Of a stretch of DNA of 64,000 nt, positions 10,760 to 22,339 are shown one piece after another. Below the pieces are notes generated by a model that made no database searches, was not told the origin of the DNA, and saw only the letters and a program-made list of their open reading frames with translations. A program made the translations under genes and the position numbers. How positions within the stretch are numbered: the first letter of the stretch is position 1; every line of letters starts with the position of its first letter. This DNA comes from Mycocentrospora acerina (Eukaryota > Ascomycota > Dothideomycetes > Pleosporales): positions 684,436-748,435 of the forward strand of contig JAKUHH010000080.1 in NCBI GenBank assembly GCA_022701365.1, written 5' to 3'.

Positions 10760-12818
10760 TTTGAATAGTTGATGAGTGGGAACTTTGAGGATCCAATGTA
10801 CTTTATATCAATCAACAAGCTTGTGTCGTCTAGTTGACATCACAATTGTCAGCGTGTCGGTCCCTTCAGCCGGCCAGGGGGAGGGGTTCAGCAAGCACGT
10901 ACCGTTTGTGACTAGATCCGGAAGTCTGCTACGGAGGCTCTACCGGGATTGATGTATAGAAGAGAGATGATGATGCATAGGAACTGAGGGGTAACAGGGC
11001 CAACTTATATACATGGGCGGGCCCCCTTCCAAGCGCACAGCAGCCATAAGCCGCATCAACACTGGGTCAATGGCACGCCGCACCACGGTCTGGCCTCCCC
11101 CCCACTTGGTGATGCCCAGCTTGCTCCAGAAAAAGAACGGCCACAGCCTCTCGCGGATATGACGGTCGTGTTTGGAGTTACTTCGCAGCGCAGGCGGTGC
11201 GGGGTCGCAACGAATAGCGCCGTCGCGTCCCAGTACGCGCCAGGGGAGCTCGACAAGGCGACTGTCGTCTGGTGCGTCAGTAGCGTGTTGTCACGGTGGA
11301 GCGTAAGACTGGGCCCAATCGAACTGCCGGATCCACGCAAACATACGTAAACTTGGGTGCGGGTGGGCTCCCGCTGGACGTCGACGCCTTCCTTTCCGAG
11401 GCGGTTCGGAATGGACTGGACATGGCCGCCAGCATCGACACCACCCACACCACGCCTGCTGATTCCTCGAGAGCCAGCCATTGGCATCTTCTCGCGGAGA
11501 TGGCTTCTCGTCCTGGAAGGCGCGAATTCGTGCTACAGGAAGCGCCTCGTCTGCTCAGCAGCCGTGGTGCGCTGATGCAGTTCCAGAAAGAGTGTGGGGT
11601 TCATTCCGAGGAACCTAGCGTCGTCCGCCGTCTTGCGAACGACTGCGATATGCCACCGAGACGCTCCGAAGCTCCGAATTTCGCTGATCCGTCGGTCGAG
11701 GAGATAGTTCGCTGATTCGGACATGATAAGATGGGCGCATGCATCCTTTCTCCCGATTCTACAATGCAAATGCTGACGTGTGCTTGTACTAGAACGGATC
11801 CTTTATCCAGCCAGCCGCCGACACTACATTTCCTTCCCTTTCCGTGTGGCTTTCTGCCGGCCAGACGTCTCATCGTCCATCGAACAGCACCCCGCAAATC
11901 ACGTGTTCGATTTTCCAACCACCCACCACACGTAAACTTGGCGATCCTACCCGCAGTGGCATGGGTTGAATACGCAGCTTCGGGAATAATGATCCGACAT
12001 GACAGCTTGGTCAAGTTCTCCCTAATTATCTTGAACATCTGTCCTCCTGACACAACTGCAAAATATAACTTTAGTGCAAGCGACACTCTGCCGTGCCACA
12101 GTTTGATTCCACAGCTTCCAAAGTATCCATGTCCAAGGATCTATATTAGCAGAGTCTGTACGATATACAAGCCCAAGATTGCAACATGGTAATCTTTCCA
12201 GCGTATTTTGATACGTTCTCTCTACGCGTGTCTCGCCCCTCATGACCGTTTATGATACCTGAGAGGACATTACGAAGAACCGCAACATTTAAACCATTGG
12301 CCACACTACATGCATCCTATTCACGCTCCAAAAGTGAATGAACGGGGGTAAGGCGAGATGGAACATAAATTGAGAGGTTAGATGAATAGTAAATGACGAT
12401 TCCTTCTGTATTGCTGCCATGTTTACCATGTAGACTTTGTTCTTTTTTTCGGATACCCAATCCTACAACTTTGTCAAATTTATTGGATCATGGTCAAAAA
12501 CTACCAAAGTCATACTGCTCCATTACAATTCCGGAAACTCGAGTCCTTCACACAGACGTTCATCTATTACGTTCCATGTCGAGGTTTCGATACAACGAAT
12601 AGGAATAATAAATTCGCAGAGCTTACGTTATATTCGACAGTCGATTAACCGAAATACAAAAGCTTGCTGAATGTGATACACGTGAATATATCAATACCTT
12701 GATGCGCTACCCCACATCGCCAAGAATGCTAATTGGAACTTAAAAGATAAATCTCGCTGTGATGACTTGGTATGAAGGATATAGATGTCGTGATTTGTAA
12801 AAAATCGCGCGTCCGACA
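10760..12818. other. intergenic with possible decayed minus-strand frame
   Basis: The first 250 bp are the FDH promoter. From 11056 to 11769 a GC-rich block contains two minus-strand open stretches in the same frame, separated by a single TAG near 11533, and a competing plus-strand frame (11296-11715). None matches a family I know. Beyond 12200 the sequence is AT-rich with nothing recognisable. Confidence 0.4.
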
Positions 12819-14094
12819 TTACGCACTATAAGAGCTGACATAGTACTGCAAATGAGTCAGCTTTGCTCTCGGAGGATACTTGGTCAACATACAGTCAAGA
12901 CAGATTCATCTTCGCCGTTGTCAGTTGGGAGATAGACGTAGAGAATGAGAGCGTGCTCATGGCAGAAACCTGAAAGCACGTAAGAACAATTCAAGTCGAC
13001 AGCAGCGCCTTCTTACATGCAATGACTCGGCCGCCGAGTCGCCCCACGCTCATAACCTTGCCCCAGTCGCGACCATCTATCCTCACCGATGCCCACCCCT
13101 GATCGCTACGGCCATCGGCGGTGCCCAGCTGCTTCATTCGAGTACTGGGATGGTCGGCGATGCCGTTCTGCCCTCCTGCGACCTGGCTTGGGTCGAGTTC
13201 CGGGTTACTGAGATCGGTCCAGACCGAAGCAATGCTCATCGCATCCGTTTTGATGCTCATCTTAAGACAGCCATGCATATTCGCAGCCACCTCCAATCGT
13301 GTTCTCGAGGCTGTCGACCCTGTGCCAGACTTGGTGTCGGCCAACGCAAGCTTCGTAAAGCGGTCACTGATGCTCTTCAGTTGTATGAGCGGTGGCAGTA
13401 TAATATGCACATCTGGCTCTCGACACTGCGGCTCATGCAACCCGGCAACCGTATCCGGCGCAAGCACTCGCACGGGTATCTCCTGTGTGACAATCGTCTC
13501 GCGGTTGCCCCCACCGAACGTACTATCAAACGGGGCATCGAAACCGTCGTCGTTGTCAGCCCCAGCAGTTGGAAAGGCGCTATACGTATTCGAAGACGTG
13601 GTGGTGACGATGGTGAGGGCGAGCATGGGCATATTGTCTTTCTTGGTGAGACGAATCTGGGCAGATGTTGCGTTCAAGGCTGATTTGAGCGCACGATTTA
13701 AAGAGGTGAGTGGAACTTCGAGATTAATGACGTTGTTCGCTGCTGACTGGACGCTGATGGTCTCGAAGATGGAATCCTGCCTTGCGCATTAGACCTTGCT
13801 GGAGCTCTGAACTGTGAAAGTAGGAAGGTGCGCTTACAACTGACAAAACACTATGGGATATTAGAAGGTTACATAGCAGTTATCTGTGAGATATCACTCA
13901 CGCCCATACCTGCGTGCCCTGCTCCGGTATGATGGTGAAGCATACTTGTTCCTCGCTGAGCTTCACCCATGCGAGCGGACCAAGGGAGTTGAGCGACGCG
14001 GTGAGCTCTGTAGGTAGTTAGCCAGTATTAAAATAGAAGGACTTGACATACTTGTGAATGTTGTGATATTCTGTATGGACGCTTTGAAGCGCAT
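12819..14094 (-). CDS. hus1: checkpoint clamp protein Hus1 (9-1-1 complex)
   Basis: Six exons, 14094-14052, 14007-13902, 13850-13838, 13776-13017, 12969-12893 and 12845-12819, give 341 residues. The N-terminus MRFKASIQNITTFTKLTASL, the segment LAWVKLSEEQVCFTIIP, and DSIFETISVQSAANNVINLE with SLNRALKSALNATSA are characteristic of Hus1, a PCNA-like ring subunit that loads with Rad9 and Rad1 at damaged DNA. The C-terminus CHEHALILYVYLP...LTYYVSSYSA matches the family ending. Exon 3 is a 13-nt microexon whose inclusion is needed to keep QVWAVLSVDSIFE in frame. The introns are very short (44-61 nt). The middle 220 residues are the variable linker and second clamp lobe. Confidence 0.92.
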
Positions 14095-14579
14095 TGTGTC
14101 GTCGCTGTCAGATGCACGTGCTGTGGTGAGGGGTTTCGTCGCGTCGCGTCTTCAACGTGTGTCGCTAGTCAGTGCGTCACGACGTCATCTTCATTTGGCG
14201 CTGCTTCACGTCGAAGCTTTTTTGTAGCAAACAACCAGCGATATCGTGATCGATTCGGGGTGGGAAAATATTTTCCGAGCTGATTCGTTAACTCTTCTTC
14301 ATACCTAATAATTCAAGTACTAGCTCCTTTCCCACGTACAACCAACATAACATAAACATTGCATGCCGCACACAGTCTCACTTGTGGGGCGTTGATTGAA
14401 CCATTATTTCAAGCCGAACAGTATCGAATGAAGCGATACTTGCAGACCTGAGCAATATGAAACACCACAAAATTTCTTTAAAGGCAAAAGGCCATGTTTA
14501 ATCGTTTGTTTGTTTTTTGTTTATTGATTTTCTTTAAATTATCCCTTTTGCCTTCAATGCCGGCAACCACCACTTCGCA
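14095..14579. other. intergenic, hus1 promoter side
   Basis: It holds the hus1 upstream region and the 3' flank of the secreted orphan. A CGTCGCGTCGCGTC run lies near 14140. No gene is seen. Confidence 0.45.
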
Positions 14580-15360
14580 TCAAGAACGAACGAGTTTCTC
14601 TTGGAGTGGAATCTGCACATCTGGCGCAAGTAGCACGCGTGGAACAGCTGTTGAAGACGTTCGGTATTTCTTTGGAAGGTCGCCTATCCTGTTCCACATG
14701 AGTTGTAGTTGAATATGTCTACAATGAGGGCAAGAAATCAGTACTCGTTCATGAACAATTCACAAAATCAGTTCTGCTTACCCAGGTGTGATACCCATTT
14801 GTTGAGAGCCCCAGTGAAACTGCCAGAGTGACAGTTCTTCATCGTCTTTGGGCACATGCTTGCCGTCGTAGTAACATGCAATATCACCAAAGCAAAGGAA
14901 GACATAAGGAAAGCCGTCCTGGACTAGAGTAAGCACAAAAAATTCCATGGAAAGAATAATCTTTTCGACTTACGATTGTGTAGAGTTCGTCATATATGAC
15001 AGCCTCATGAGTCGCATTACAGTTCCATGCATAGTCCATCTTGCCATAATGACTGTCGCTATTCGCCTCTTGTGACGCATCATTGAAAGTACAGTTTCCG
15101 ACCGTCGTTGAGAGTGTAAATGGGAACGTATCAAGTCTAGAGAACACGCCGCAGTCTTCTTCTCTGGCGTTCGCGATGAACTTGCCGTGGTCACTTAGGC
15201 AGCCAACAGTGGAGTCTGGAGTTGCAGTTTGCCAGTCTTCAGACTCTAGAACATATATGTTGCCGATGCCGGTGAAGTCGTCCTGCGTAACTCCAGCATA
15301 TGCATAGAGTGGCAGGGACGAAGCTACCATGAAGGTGATGAATTTATGCATGGTATTCAT
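14580..15360 (-). CDS. secreted orphan protein with conserved cysteines
   Basis: Three exons, 15360-14974, 14918-14782 and 14718-14580 (introns of 55 and 63 nt), give 220 residues. A signal peptide is clear (ITFMVASSLPLYAYAG), from ATG 15360 or an in-frame ATG at 15351. The mature part has six cysteines (GCLSDHG, EEDCGVF, GNCTF, WNCNA, LCFGDIACYYD) and ordered segments such as FTGIGNIYVLESEDWQTATP, NSDSHYGKMDYAW and WQFHWGSQQMGITPGHIQLQ. This looks like a secreted fungal protein family, with no enzyme motif I can name; an RNase- or effector-like role is possible but unproven. The reconstructed exons 2 and 3 are in frame with good splice sites, which makes the gene itself likely. Confidence 0.72.
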
Positions 15361-16552
15361 TCGTTGAAGATGGAAGCAAGTAGAGAAAACAAAAGAATTG
15401 TACAGGAATCCGCTAAGTTTTGATATGCTAAGAGAACGTGTCTCGGAAATAAATGGAAAATGTAGCTGGAGGTTGGAGTCAAAGTAAGCTCGAGGTTGGG
15501 TCCGGTCGGTTAAAACTACCCGATCTGCACAGACGTTCGTCCATCAGCCGGTGATGTTTGGGGAGCCGTTGCACCTGGTGCCACAACCAACCATCCACAG
15601 TGTCACACGTGTTGTTTTTTGTATAATCACCAGGATGTTATTCCTGTTTCTAGGACTATATTACCTATGAATTGTGTCAGATTATGTGGGTAGGTTGGTC
15701 AACTAGTCGATTCAATGTATTTTTCGATCACAAGTATTAAGTCAAACACCTCCATGGTACTTGCCATTTTTCTATGTTTCTTAGACAAAAAATAACAATG
15801 ATCTGTTACCGGGTAAAATTTAAATAAATGGTGATGATAGCTTTTGACCTAGTTGCTGTGAAAAGAAATAACCGCAGGTTTTATTAAGTCCCAGCCCCTT
15901 TCACTGCGCGCAATGATCATGACCAACTCACAGAAGTTTGCTATAGCAAAACAATACTTTCTATTCAGCTAGAAATGTTACACCTTGCTCGGACCCACCA
16001 CCAACGATAACAAAATCCAATTCCAGCGTCTAGACATATCCCCAAAAGACATGACAGACAAGTTCAACGAGACACTCAAAGTTTTACTAGTGTCCAAGTG
16101 TTTCTGCTCTACACATCACACCCTACTTCAACTCTTCCATCTAAGCTACAGAATTTCGATACATCCAGGTCGCAGTGGCATATGGTGTGCAGCTGCTCTT
16201 CCACCGTGTATTCCGCAGAAGGCAGCAATAGCAGTGCTTATGATAAAGAGACTTTTACTTAAAAGACGAGTTTGAGCGTCTATTGAGAAACATGATGAAA
16301 CTTCGATGTAAGATTTTGCTCCTGCCAAGAGATATCAAGGGCTGTGAAGAGATGGGGAAAGTTTGTCTGTTTGGTTGCGGGACAGAATGATGGCAATAGC
16401 AATAGGCACACTGCGCTCTCAGCATGTACATTGTAGACGATTTTATGGTACAATTTAGAATCTGCTTGAATTATGAAATGATAGTCAGTTTACTTGGTGG
16501 AGGGATACATAATTCCTTGGAGATTGGTTACTAGTCTAACAGGATATTTTTC
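15361..16552. other. AT-rich intergenic region
   Basis: This lies between the secreted orphan's promoter and the permease 3' end. Short frames (for example 15985-16275, +) carry no recognisable motif. No repeats stand out. Confidence 0.45.
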
Positions 16553-18232
16553 TCAAAAACCTCTTGCATCTCTATCCACAACCGGAACCTCGAACTTTTT
16601 CCTCCCACTCACAAAGTAATAAATACCTCCAATTACCATCCAGCCAACCATAACTACACTCGAGTAGTTCATATTCTGCGGTGTGGCAGGCATGAACGTA
16701 GGAAAGGTCGAGAACACCATTGCCAACACCAACCATAGACATGCCAGCACGTTCGTAGCCAGCCCTAACTTCTTAGGCATTTTGAATACACCAAACTCAT
16801 GGGGCTGCAACGTCGGACGTCCATAAACCATGAAGTAGATGATAGGGATGAGATAAGAGGCATAGAGACCTAGAACAGCCATGGAAAGGATAGCATTGTA
16901 GGCTGTCGTGTTACCGAGATAGATGAAGCCCAACAACGCCTGGAGAGCTGTAACCATGACAACAGCGCGTACAGGGATCTGCGACCCGCGGTCGACAAAC
17001 GAGAAGTAGCGATGGAACGGAGTAGCCTTGTCTCTGGCAAAAGCCCATAGTGTGCGCGATGTGGACGTGGTGCCGGCTACGCAAGCAGCAATGGCAATCA
17101 TGTCAAGGACTACGCTCATGAGAGTCGCACCGGTTGTGGATCGTGTGGCATCGAGGAAGATCTGCATGAAAGGGAAGCCAGTGGGAGTAGCAAGAATCTG
17201 CTCAAGAGGTCCGGTAGAAAAGAGGAGCATGACGCAGAAAGCCATACCCAGAATACCGTTAACGATCACGCTGCCAATCATTGCCAGCGGAACGTTACGG
17301 GAGGCATGGGGCATCTCTTCAGCAAGATGGCAGGCTGCGTCGTAGCCGAGGAGGGGATAGACAGCTGATAGTGTGCCAACGAGCCAGGAGACTCCGCCGT
17401 TAGACCAGCCGCTGTAATTGGTCACTTCGGTAAAGACGAAGGATGCATTGTTCTTAGGTGCCATGACGCCCAGAACGATGAGCATAGCAAGAAATCCTGT
17501 AATGTGGAGAATGCCTAGCAAAAGAAGAATTAGCACACTGTTTCGCGGTTATTTCACAAGACTCGAGCATACCTGATGCCAGATTGGCTGTGGGTAAAAG
17601 TCTTGATCCCCAAACATTCAACGATGCCGCATATAGGAGCACAGCCCAGTACAGAAGGAGACCCTGCCATCTTGCGGGTATGTAGCTATCATCGTTCAGA
17701 ACGACCATACCCAGGATTTGTAGGGCGCCGGCGAAAGCAGCGGACGCTGTGAGCACAATTTGCCCACCAAGATTGATCCATCCTGTTAGCCAGGCGGCAA
17801 CGGATCGTGTAGATGGCGGTGACAGAGCCGCGACCCAATGATATTGAGCTATTTCATAATTAACTATTGAACGTTGTATTGTGGTAGAAAGAACACACCT
17901 CCCGCGGTCGGGTATATGGATGCAATCTCTCCTAGAGACAGTACGATTGCAATGGTGCATATGAAGGATATGAGACTAGATATGTTAGCTAAAAAATCCA
18001 TACACTGGAGATGAGCTTACAGGTTGAAAAATAGGCAAGGGGCGCCACCTGTTGTCAAAGCGGTGACAATGACAGTTGCGAGGGCCTCCCAAGTTGCCAT
18101 AAGACAAAGACATAACCCTCCCAGCGACCAGATGGAATAGTCTCGTCGCAATTCCTGGACATGGCCCAGTTGAGCCAACTGATCATCATCAGAGTCGCTG
18201 TTAGGCAACTGCTTGAGATCCGGATCTACCAT
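16553..18232 (-). CDS. APC-family amino acid/GABA/choline-type permease
   Basis: Four exons, 18232-18021, 17975-17899, 17848-17573 and 17514-16553 (introns of 45, 50 and 58 nt), give 508 residues, the usual length for fungal APC transporters. The N-terminal cytosolic tail is acidic. The first helices (YSIWSLGGLCLCLMATWEAL, then LISFICTIAIVLSLGEIASI) contain the family's glycine-rich start. LGYDAACHLAEEMPHASRNV is the conserved loop with AEEM..A..NVP seen in Uga4/Hnm1-type carriers. AGTTSTSRTLWAFARDKATP is the TM8 region motif. About 12 membrane spans are visible. The substrate cannot be read from sequence: GABA, choline and other amines are all used in this subgroup. It sits at the plasma or vacuolar membrane. 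Confidence 0.88.
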
Positions 18233-19810
18233 TTTGTCGACTTGTTTTTTAGAAGTTGAAGTGTTAAGATTCGTAAATCGTGGGACATCCGATCCACGAC
18301 TTATATTAAGTCGGTGTCATCCGGAAGGAATAGAAATTAGGCCAGAAAGGGGGATTGTAACCTTTTTGGAAGTATATTACCTTAGTCTTGGTGTTGATTG
18401 ATAGGTACCCTGCCGAGATAAGTAGCGCGGAGGCATTCCGGTAGTGTTCACCCTAGTCCCCTGTAAATGCGGGGTTAGCGTGTTTGTCTGCCATGCTGTG
18501 GGCCCAGCCACATCGTAACGAGGCCAGTGGCAGGTTCACTACCTAGAGCGAAGATAGGCGGGAGAGAATCTTATCTAGATTGCCTCTTTATGGGCGGAGC
18601 AATTCCTAAATCAGTGGCGCAGGCGGTAATGTATTGGCTGTGAATAGATAAGGACTCGGAAGCTTTCCGCTTCCCAATCAATTTCTACCATCATGGTATC
18701 GTGGGAGCATGCAGGAGTGCATTGAGGTAATGGCTCGCTATCAACGGCGTCTAGATTTTTTGATTGGTCTGAATGTCTATCGTCTTCGAATCATTTGAAA
18801 TCAACTGTTTCTGTATTGCTAAATCACCGAAGCTTGGCGAGTTGAAGGTATATATATTATCCCAGAACCTCATAGAGCTTACCATTGATGCGTAGGTACG
18901 GGAAAGGTAGACATAATGGTCCATAGACTAATCTTGTTGAAACTAAATTTGATCTTCTTCATCCATGTTGCAAATCACAATCCGTAAATTTTACCTTACT
19001 AGAGCGCGGTGAAGCCTGGATTGCTGTGTTACGTGTTTGCACAATCCGTACAACGCCACAGGGCGTCTATCTTGTTGAGAACCAACGACAATAGTGCGGA
19101 AAACTTTTCAGCCATTTGTAAAGGCACGTTTCTGGACCCCGTAGACTCCGAGAGCCATGGTAATTGTAATAGCCCTTATGCCAAAGTATAAGTCTGCTGT
19201 TGTCTAGCAACTTAAAAGAAATGTTAGAAAAAGTTGTTAAAACCAAGATCGCTGGAGGAATAAAACCTCCAACATTTGTGTGACAATTTAAAAGTCAAAT
19301 AGTTCTCTGTAGTAAAACAACCGTAGACTGAGTCAGATACCGAAGATGGAAGTATAGTATTACGTTTAAATGAAGGTGAAGTATAGACATAGAGATAAGG
19401 ACAGCGCCATGAAAGAATATAACCAAGTTAACTAAATCAGTAGACGAGATTAGTTAACATCATCTAGGGAGCAATCATGACAAGGAACATTAGGATCGCG
19501 ACTTGTCAGACGAGGAGACTTTGTCGTTATACTGGTGAACTAATTCACTTGCAAGAATCCATAATCCTCGGTCAAATCAAGCTTACAAGAAAAAAATCAT
19601 GTGCAAACATTACCGACCTTTCACGACAACATATTCATTCATAAGCCAAAATTTTTATGGTAACTCGTAAAACTCAGAACCCAAACCTTTGACTAATAAT
19701 GAAACAGGCTTAGGTATGTACAGCAAGCCATCCAAATTACGAACAAAGCAAAAACCATGCGGAGCAAAACAAACTTCTCTACCCTTGAAACACTGGGGTC
19801 ATACATCGGC
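18233..19810. other. AT-rich intergenic region
   Basis: The permease promoter (first about 200 bp) is followed by AT-rich DNA to the vtc4 3' end. No coding motif, tRNA or clear repeat was recognised. Confidence 0.45.
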
Positions 19811-22339
19811 CTAAAGCCGGAGTTCCATCTGCTCTCCAATCGTTGCATTAGCATGTCCGTTGTGATAGTGATCACTCTCGTTAATAAGTGCTCGGTACTA
19901 TTTCAAGAGTCAGTGTTTGCTCCTCTCTTAGCAAAGATCATCAGCATACCTTAAATCCAAAGTTCAAGCACAGTGCCACAGCCAACCCAACGCAGACGAC
20001 CAACGGCCCAGTAATGCCATCGAAGTCGGTTCCGCTCCTCTCTCGAATCAACTTCATCCTCCAGATGTACATTCCGTAACCCCATGCGAGCGTGAATGCC
20101 GCAACACTAGTGTATACCACTGCTAGGGCCCTGGCAACGTTGTTGCCCTCACCTGCTGCATTGTACAGACCGAGTGACAGGGAGGCCAGTAGTACACTGA
20201 CATGCTGCCATTTGATGAATGTGCGCTGATTTGCAAGCCAGACCTTCGCCTCGACGCGCACAGGGCCTTGATCCTTGATCCAGACACCAGGGTCGCGGAT
20301 ACCAGGCGGCAGCTGGATGCGACGTTGTTGTTTGCGGGCATATTTGGAGGTGGAGAAGGAAGGGAAGAGAGATGCAAGACCTGTGCGTTTGCCATCATAG
20401 GGCTCGGGGATATCATCCTCATCTTCGTCTGGCTCCTCGTTTGTGCGGCCATTCTTGTTTGATTGTAGGGAGCCGATATCAATGGGTGCGCGAGCGGCAG
20501 GCATAGACTGCGCTGTAGTGGCACCAGTAGTGAGGACGACAGTGCTACCACTCCTCTTAGGGACGGAGCGCGATGCCATTGGGGAGCCATAGGGTGAAGT
20601 CATGGATGCGCGGTAGCTGGGGCTTGCACGCGCGCCGAAAAGGGAGCCAACGGCGAATTCGTTCTCTGCAGTGCGACGCTTGCGTTCCTCCTCATCTGCG
20701 ATTGCTTTTGCAGGCTCTTTCCTGATGTCATTGTCGACTTGGCTGAGCCAGAAGGGGAAAGTATTTACGTTGTCTTCAAAGAGCTTTGCGACACCTTGAA
20801 CAAACTTTGAGAAACGTGGCGACTCCTGAACAAGATGCGAGTTCATCAAATCTTCAACCCACTCATATTTTTCCGTGCCCTTGACCTTGATCTCCAGCAG
20901 CGCGTAGGGAAATTTGTTAATCTCCCCTTTCTTGATAGCCTTGAACGGGAATTCCATGTTGCCATTGTCAATGTCGCGCCTGTGCCAGTCGTCAGGTTCA
21001 CGGCACGGCCTGTCCATATCTAAAGCGTCTTCACGAATCAGGGCAAGATTGGTGTCGAGCGAGACACGGACGCGGTCGTCGCCGGGGATCTGGAACGCCG
21101 TACGAGTATAGTTGGCGCGCAAAACAGGCTGCAGACCCTTCTCCTTAACGAAGCTCTGGATATCCTGTACGGCTTTCTTGAAGCTGTCCACCTTTTTCTG
21201 GTCCTTGTTGGGCCTGTACTCGAGCTTCTCAATGCTCTTCTCCATGTGGTACTTGTCCTCGAGGAACGGCTGCACATATTTACCTTTGATGGGAAAGCGC
21301 ACCTCTTCGCTAGAATTGCCATCCTTAATGACCTTCTTTTCAAACACAATCTCAGGTTTCTCGTTCAGCTGTCCATACCACCTCAGGCGAAGCGAAGCAG
21401 CATCGGGCTTGCCGTTAACCTTGTCTGTATATAACGAGAAGTTGGGATTATCAAAGTAGATCGAGGTGATGGTGGGATCGCGCTGAGTACCGTCGGCAAC
21501 CTTGGACGTCTGCGAGTTGTAAACGAGGACGGGTAGGCGGCGGAGAACGACCGTCTTGACCTCAAATAGGTTGTCCATGTGAACCCAGACTACAGTGTGT
21601 TAGCCAACCATGATAGTCAATACATGTTTCTCAACTTACACTTGTGCGAAATGAAGCCTTCGCCGCTCGTGGCGTCCTCGGAGAAAGAGAGCGCATCCTT
21701 GGACTTGCCCTCCAAGCTCTGGCGCACGAACGAATATAGTGCTGACAGTCGGTACAATAGAGGAGAGGCGTCCTCGGTCAATAGTGGCTGCTCAGCGATG
21801 CGCGCGTCGATAAAGGGCCGCAGACGATAGGACTGGCCGCGCAGCTTGTCGTGCTTCTTGGTCGCCTTGATGACAGCGGTGAAGTTGATTCTACTGAAGC
21901 CTTCTAGCTCCTTAGTCTCCTTCGTAATGCTATCGAGCTCCGCCAGCACCTCGTTGAGGAGCTTCTTCCTCTCCTCCTCATCAACGTCGGGCTTCTTCGA
22001 CTCTTCGCCTGCCTCAGAGAATAGGCCCTGACCTTGCGCATTCTTGACATTCGCGCCATCCTCTTTGTCTTCAGATGAAATTCCTACGGCGAGCGGCTCC
22101 AGCTTCTTCTCACATGCGGAGGTTCGATCGCGCAGCTTCTGGGAAATCTCCTGGATGAAGTGGTGCACCTTCTCCAACTGCACATTGGCAAGCTCATGGA
22201 CGAAAGCCTGCTCATCATCGGCAGTCCACGAATCGTCGTCCTCGTTGTCTTTGAGCAGTTTCTTCAGCCGGTCGTAGTCAATGTATTTGCCCTTCCATGG
22301 CGCGTACACGCTTTTGCGCAGCGTGGTTCCGAACTTCAT
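19811..22339 (-). CDS. VTC4: vacuolar transporter chaperone Vtc4, polyphosphate polymerase
   Basis: Three exons, 22339-21640, 21589-19950 and 19897-19811 (introns of 50 and 52 nt), give 808 residues. Vtc4 makes polyphosphate from ATP and moves it into the vacuole within the VTC complex. The SPX domain (residues 1-155) starts MKFGTTLRKSVYAPWKGKYI and has the inositol-pyrophosphate-binding Lys-rich helix (ATKKHDKLRG). The catalytic tunnel domain (about 240-515) has VKTVVLRRLPVLVYN, SIYFDNPNFSLY, the Arg pair in SLRLRWYG and EIVFEKKV. A disordered Ser-rich linker leads to a C-terminal three-span DUF202-type domain (FIKWQHVSVLLASLSLGLYN, then ALAVVYTSVAAFTLAWGYGM). The last exon adds about 28 hydrophilic residues and is less certain; without it the protein would end four bases into the intron. 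Confidence 0.93.

Noticed and set aside
19693..19875. Minus-strand 60-codon frame with a hydrophobic end downstream of vtc4
   Set aside because: It is out of phase with the spliced vtc4 3' exon and has no start context of its own.
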